Origin: Sphingobacterium sp. UT-1RO-CII-1
GTDB taxonomy: Bacteria > Bacteroidota > Bacteroidia > Sphingobacteriales > Sphingobacteriaceae
NCBI RefSeq assembly: GCF_026711005.1
Contig: NZ_JAPPVJ010000004.1
Location: 186,001-250,000, forward strand
Reading direction: 5' to 3'
DNA length: 64,000 bases
Positions within the stretch are counted from its first letter, which is position 1. The number at the start of each line of letters is the position of its first letter. The position numbers and the translations under genes are program-made. Positions 61,027 to 64,000 of the stretch are shown here, one piece after another. The notes beneath the pieces were generated by a model, which did not search any database, was not told the DNA's origin, and saw only the letters and a list, made by a program, of their open reading frames with translations.

Positions 61027-61065
61027 AGTCATTCATGATTTCTGTTAAAAAAAATATGAATGACT
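61027..61065. repeat. Inverted repeat between the sigma factor and FecR genes
   Basis: AGTCATTCAT (61027-61036) and ATGAATGACT (61056-61065), perfect 10 bp with a 19-base loop. No T tract follows, so it may be a regulatory site or RNA hairpin rather than a terminator. Confidence 0.5.
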
Positions 61066-61134
61066 AGTCCCTTCTTGCTTTTTTTGTGTTCTATATATAA
61101 AGAGGCATCTATAAAGATTTTTTAATAACCGTTT

Positions 61135-62301
61135 ATGAATCAAGTTAGGCTTAAATATCTTATGTCGAAATATGTAGATAATACTATTTCAAAGTCTGAA
61201 TTGGCAGAGTTTCTGGCAGGGTTATCGGATATTGAGGTTGATGATGTAGCGGAATTAGTGGATTTTGAAGCTGAGGAGTTAGATGCTCTTTTTAATAACG
61301 AGGACTATGTACTGGCGGGAGATAAAAATTTTTTAGAAAAACTTAAGGATGAGGAGGTCGTTTCGAAAAATAAGCGTCATGTTATTTTTACCTACAAGTT
61401 TAGCTTAGCGATTGTTGCAGCTCTTCTTTTAGTTGTTGGTTGTTTTTTTTATCAGATGCAAAGTTCGACTCTTGCAGGTAAGCTTGTTCAGGCGGATATA
61501 TCTCTTCCTGAGGATAATCAAGCAACTGTGACTTTGCAGAATGGTAAAAGTTATTCATTACTTCATACTAGTGAAGATGTGCTAGCGGAAGAGGGGTTAC
61601 AACTCGTAAAGACTACTAACGGTGAACTGTTTTTTAAGGTCGTTGAGACAAGTGAAGAACATGTTGTGTACAGAACATTTAACTCACCTAAAGGTGTTTC
61701 TTCAAAGATAGTGCTTAGTGATGAGACTGTTGTGTTGTTAAATTCAGGAGCTAGCCTCACGTATCCTTCTCGCTTTTCTGCTGAACATAGAGAAGTCGCT
61801 ATTATTGGTGAAGCATTTTTTGATGTAACACACCGTGATCAGCATCCTTTTTTGGTTAAGGTGGATAATACGCTTATTAAAGTATTGGGGACAACTTTTA
61901 ATATTGCTACGGATGCAGTAGCTAATAAAGTCTTAACGACATTAGTATCGGGTAGCGTTGAAGTATTTACCCCAAAAGCAAGAGGTTTGATTAAACCAGG
62001 AATGCAATCTGTATCGGATCAGATCTCTGGTGAATTGCAGCATAAATCTGTCGAAATTCAAGATGTACTGGCTTGGAAAGAAGGCTATTTCCGTTTTAAT
62101 GAAGATGATATTCGTTCTGTTTTGAATAAAATTAAAAGCTGGTATGCTATAGAGGAGTTTGAAATTTTGGCGATTACAAATGATCGTTTTACTGGGGCTG
62201 TGAAGCGAACTCAAAAGTTATCAGAACTACTTGAGCAACTTGAGAAAATATCTAGTTATAAGTTTAAAATTATAGAGGGGAGGGTTATCGTTATGTATTA
62301 A
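61135..62301 (+). CDS. FecR-family anti-sigma factor
   Basis: 388 residues. A cytosolic N-terminal part (about 1-80) that would hold the sigma factor, one membrane helix (about 85-105, FSLAIVAALLLVVGCFFYQ), a FecR domain (about 180-280: FNSPKGVSSKIVLSDETVVL, SGASLTYPSRFS, VAIIGEAFFDVTHRDQHPFLV, VLGTTFNIATDAV) and a C-terminal DUF4974 domain (about 318-388: YFRFNEDDIRSVLNKIKSWY). The periplasmic part meets the STN domain of the receptor downstream and passes on the ligand signal. The receptor gene starts 117 bases later; a short hairpin (CGGAAG/CTTCCG, 62325-62347) lies between. Confidence 0.94.
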   Translation: MNQVRLKYLMSKYVDNTISKSELAEFLAGLSDIEVDDVAELVDFEAEELDALFNNEDYVLAGDKNFLEKLKDEEVVSKNKRHVIFTYKFSLAIVAALLLVVGCFFYQMQSSTLAGKLVQADISLPEDNQATVTLQNGKSYSLLHTSEDVLAEEGLQLVKTTNGELFFKVVETSEEHVVYRTFNSPKGVSSKIVLSDETVVLLNSGASLTYPSRFSAEHREVAIIGEAFFDVTHRDQHPFLVKVDNTLIKVLGTTFNIATDAVANKVLTTLVSGSVEVFTPKARGLIKPGMQSVSDQISGELQHKSVEIQDVLAWKEGYFRFNEDDIRSVLNKIKSWYAIEEFEILAITNDRFTGAVKRTQKLSELLEQLEKISSYKFKIIEGRVIVMY

Positions 62302-62417
62302 AAGGCTACTTAGAAATATAAGAACGGAAGCGCTACCAACACTTCCGCTCAAGATGTTTAGTGATAGACAAATTTTTTCGAGAAATTATAAATCATATTT
62401 CAACCAAACGATTGCAA

Positions 62418-64000
62418 ATGTACAAAATCCATACAACTAATCGGGGCTTCTGGCGAACCCCTATGGTTAAATGCCTAATCAAGATGAAAATAACCGCTTT
62501 TTTCATGCTGGTAATGTTCGTGCACGTGCACGGATCGACTTATGGTCAAAAAATATCTTTACGTTTATCTGGAGCTACTTTAAGCACTGTGCTGAATGAG
62601 ATTCAAAAGCAGGCGGGGGTAGACTTCTTATACAATAGTGCTTCTGTAGATGTAAAGAAAAAAATATCTGTTAATGTTAAGAATCAAAATCTTTCTGACG
62701 TATTAGAATCAATTTTAAAGGAACAAAAATTAGATTTTGAGATTGATAAAAAAGTAGTGCTTATTAAACGTTCTGCAGATGCTCTTGTGAACAGTGACAA
62801 GGTTGAAAACACCGTTGTTCAGAGTAGAGTTGTGAGCGGTGTGGTTAGGGATGTTAATGGACAACCTGTAGCAGGTGTGACTGTTAGTGTTGTTGGAACG
62901 ACTACAGGAACGACGACAGATACTGATGGGGCATATTCATTGCAGGTTAGTAATACACATAAGACATTATCGTACTCTATTGTTGGTTATACACCTCAAA
63001 GTGTAGATGTCAATGGACGTTCTGTTATTGATGTTGTTTTAGAGGAAAATATAGACGACTTAGATGAGGTTGTTGTCGTTGGTTATTCTACACAAAGAGT
63101 CCGCTATCTTTCCAGTGCGATAACAACTTTAAATGCAGAGAAGCTGAAAGATGTTACTTCTAATGATTTATCGGCTATGTTACAAGGTAAGGCTCCAGGT
63201 GTTGTGGTGTCATCCGGTTCGGGAGCGCCTACAAGTAAACCTAATGTCTTAATAAGAGGTGCAGGGACTATTAGTGCAAGTACGTCTCCGCTAATTGTTG
63301 TAGATGGAAATATTGGTGGAGAATATAACCCTGCAGATATCGAGTCTGTAACTGTTTTACGTGATGTTGCTGCTACTGGTTTATATGGTTCTCGTGCAGC
63401 AAATGGCGTTATTCTTGTGAATACGAAACGTGGGCAGGCTGGCCGAACTAAAGTAGAACTTAATAATTCTTATGGTTTTGGTAACCCTACAATGGGTAGT
63501 TTTAAGTTGATGAATTCTCAACAGCTATATGATTATCAGACCAAATTCTATAACCGTGATGCATCTGTTTTGGACAATGATACTGATTGGTGGAAATTAG
63601 CTTTTGGTACAGGACGGGTTAATAACCATAATGTTTCTGTAGCAGGAGGGGGAGAAAAGGTTCAGTTCTATACTTCAGGGGTTTTCTTTCGTGAGACTGG
63701 AACGTTAAAGAGCACTGATTTTACTGGTTATAATTTTAGAAATAATATCAATGCTAAACTCTCTGATCGACTGACTGCGGCGTTTTATATTAATGGAGGT
63801 GTGCAAAAGAACAATTTAGAGAATAGCAATACTATCTATGATGCTTATACTAACCTTCCGTTTGATCCGGCTTTTGACAGTGATGGACTGCCCATAGATG
63901 GACGTTTTCATCCGGTTTGGTATGGTAGAGAAAGAGAAAACTTTTTGCATTCATTGCAGTATAACTATAATAATAGTAAAGATTTCGCTGTTAATGGAGA
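62418..64000 (+). CDS. SusC-type TonB-dependent transporter with STN domain (partial, cut at window end)
   Basis: The frame opens at ATG 62418 and is still open at the last base, giving about 527 residues of an expected 1100 or more. A basic N-terminus and signal helix (about 22-45) precede an STN domain (about 48-115, RLSGATLSTVLNEIQKQAGV), the module that signals to FecR. A carboxypeptidase-regulatory-like domain follows (about 135-215, VSGVVRDVNGQPVAGVTVSV), then the plug (about 225-345, DDLDEVVVVGYSTQ, TVLRDVAATGLYGSRAANGV) and the first barrel strands. With the two preceding genes it forms a sigma/anti-sigma/transducer unit. A SusD gene is expected beyond the window. Confidence 0.95.
   Translation, partial: MYKIHTTNRGFWRTPMVKCLIKMKITAFFMLVMFVHVHGSTYGQKISLRLSGATLSTVLNEIQKQAGVDFLYNSASVDVKKKISVNVKNQNLSDVLESILKEQKLDFEIDKKVVLIKRSADALVNSDKVENTVVQSRVVSGVVRDVNGQPVAGVTVSVVGTTTGTTTDTDGAYSLQVSNTHKTLSYSIVGYTPQSVDVNGRSVIDVVLEENIDDLDEVVVVGYSTQRVRYLSSAITTLNAEKLKDVTSNDLSAMLQGKAPGVVVSSGSGAPTSKPNVLIRGAGTISASTSPLIVVDGNIGGEYNPADIESVTVLRDVAATGLYGSRAANGVILVNTKRGQAGRTKVELNNSYGFGNPTMGSFKLMNSQQLYDYQTKFYNRDASVLDNDTDWWKLAFGTGRVNNHNVSVAGGGEKVQFYTSGVFFRETGTLKSTDFTGYNFRNNINAKLSDRLTAAFYINGGVQKNNLENSNTIYDAYTNLPFDPAFDSDGLPIDGRFHPVWYGRERENFLHSLQYNYNNSKDFAVNG

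Overview
The window comes from an AT-rich (by eye 35-40 % GC) member of the Bacteroidota, most likely Sphingobacteriaceae (Sphingobacterium, Pedobacter or Olivibacter relatives). This rests on two SusC-type receptors and one further TonB-dependent receptor, a SusD lipoprotein, a FecI/FecR pair, DUF6600, DUF4286 and DUF4974 proteins, A-rich rather than Shine-Dalgarno leaders, and Bacteroidota-type -7 boxes (TAnnTTTG). I found no tRNA, rRNA, CRISPR array, insertion sequence or prophage. Functions were assigned by reading motifs; no database search was possible.

Region 1 (1-6673) is housekeeping: the end of a metallophosphoesterase, then leftward genes for a YbdG-like mechanosensitive channel, a NupG-like nucleoside transporter, a DUF151 nuclease-like protein and the electron transfer flavoprotein pair etfB-etfA, then a small TPR protein.

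Region 2 (6826-28243) is the accessory core, a polysaccharide utilisation locus. An AraC-type regulator diverges from a rightward catabolic set: a giant ThuA/PVC-propeller/cupredoxin lipoprotein, a ThuA-like protein, a Gfo/Idh/MocA protein without its usual catalytic lysine, a TIM-barrel epimerase and an MFS permease. After a terminator follows an uptake and degradation set: an IPT/NHL surface lipoprotein, SusC, SusD, a DUF4973/DUF1735-like lipoprotein, a GH76 mannanase, a sulfatase, a Dabb protein and a GH43 arabinanase-like enzyme. A plausible reading is that a sulfated mannose- or arabinose-containing glycan is trimmed outside the cell and its sugars are then oxidised or epimerised (a ThuA/ThuB-like keto-sugar route).

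Region 3 (28334-38805) is mostly leftward: rsmI, a PH/SHOCT protein, lnt and a cysteine desulfurase; an overlooked 31-residue acidic microprotein gene next to a G-quadruplex motif; a small gene apparently split by a frameshift; a 10-bp tandem repeat; serS (rightward); a methyltransferase coupled to pncB; and a DUF6600 protein.

Region 4 (39064-51937) is rightward: an Mla-type lipid transporter (MlaE-MlaF-MlaD), an RluA-type pseudouridine synthase, a tiny CxxC membrane protein, an S9 peptidase-like lipoprotein with a broken catalytic triad fused in operon to a histidine kinase and response regulator, then greA, a HIT protein, DedA, inorganic pyrophosphatase, a CNNM/CorC protein and rsmE. DUF4286 runs leftward inside this region.

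Region 5 (51943-64000) holds a leftward ABC transporter operon with a histidine-rich permease loop and a DUF3299 protein (probably metal related), a beta-helix lipoprotein followed by a TonB-dependent receptor, a leftward transglutaminase-like protein, and the start of a second glycan or siderophore locus: ECF sigma factor, FecR anti-sigma factor and an STN-domain SusC cut by the window end.

The least expected signals are the pseudo-peptidase/two-component operon, five genes whose -7 promoter box lies 3-4 nt before the start codon (predicted leaderless mRNAs), the microprotein, and the architecture of the ThuA/PVC/cupredoxin lipoprotein.
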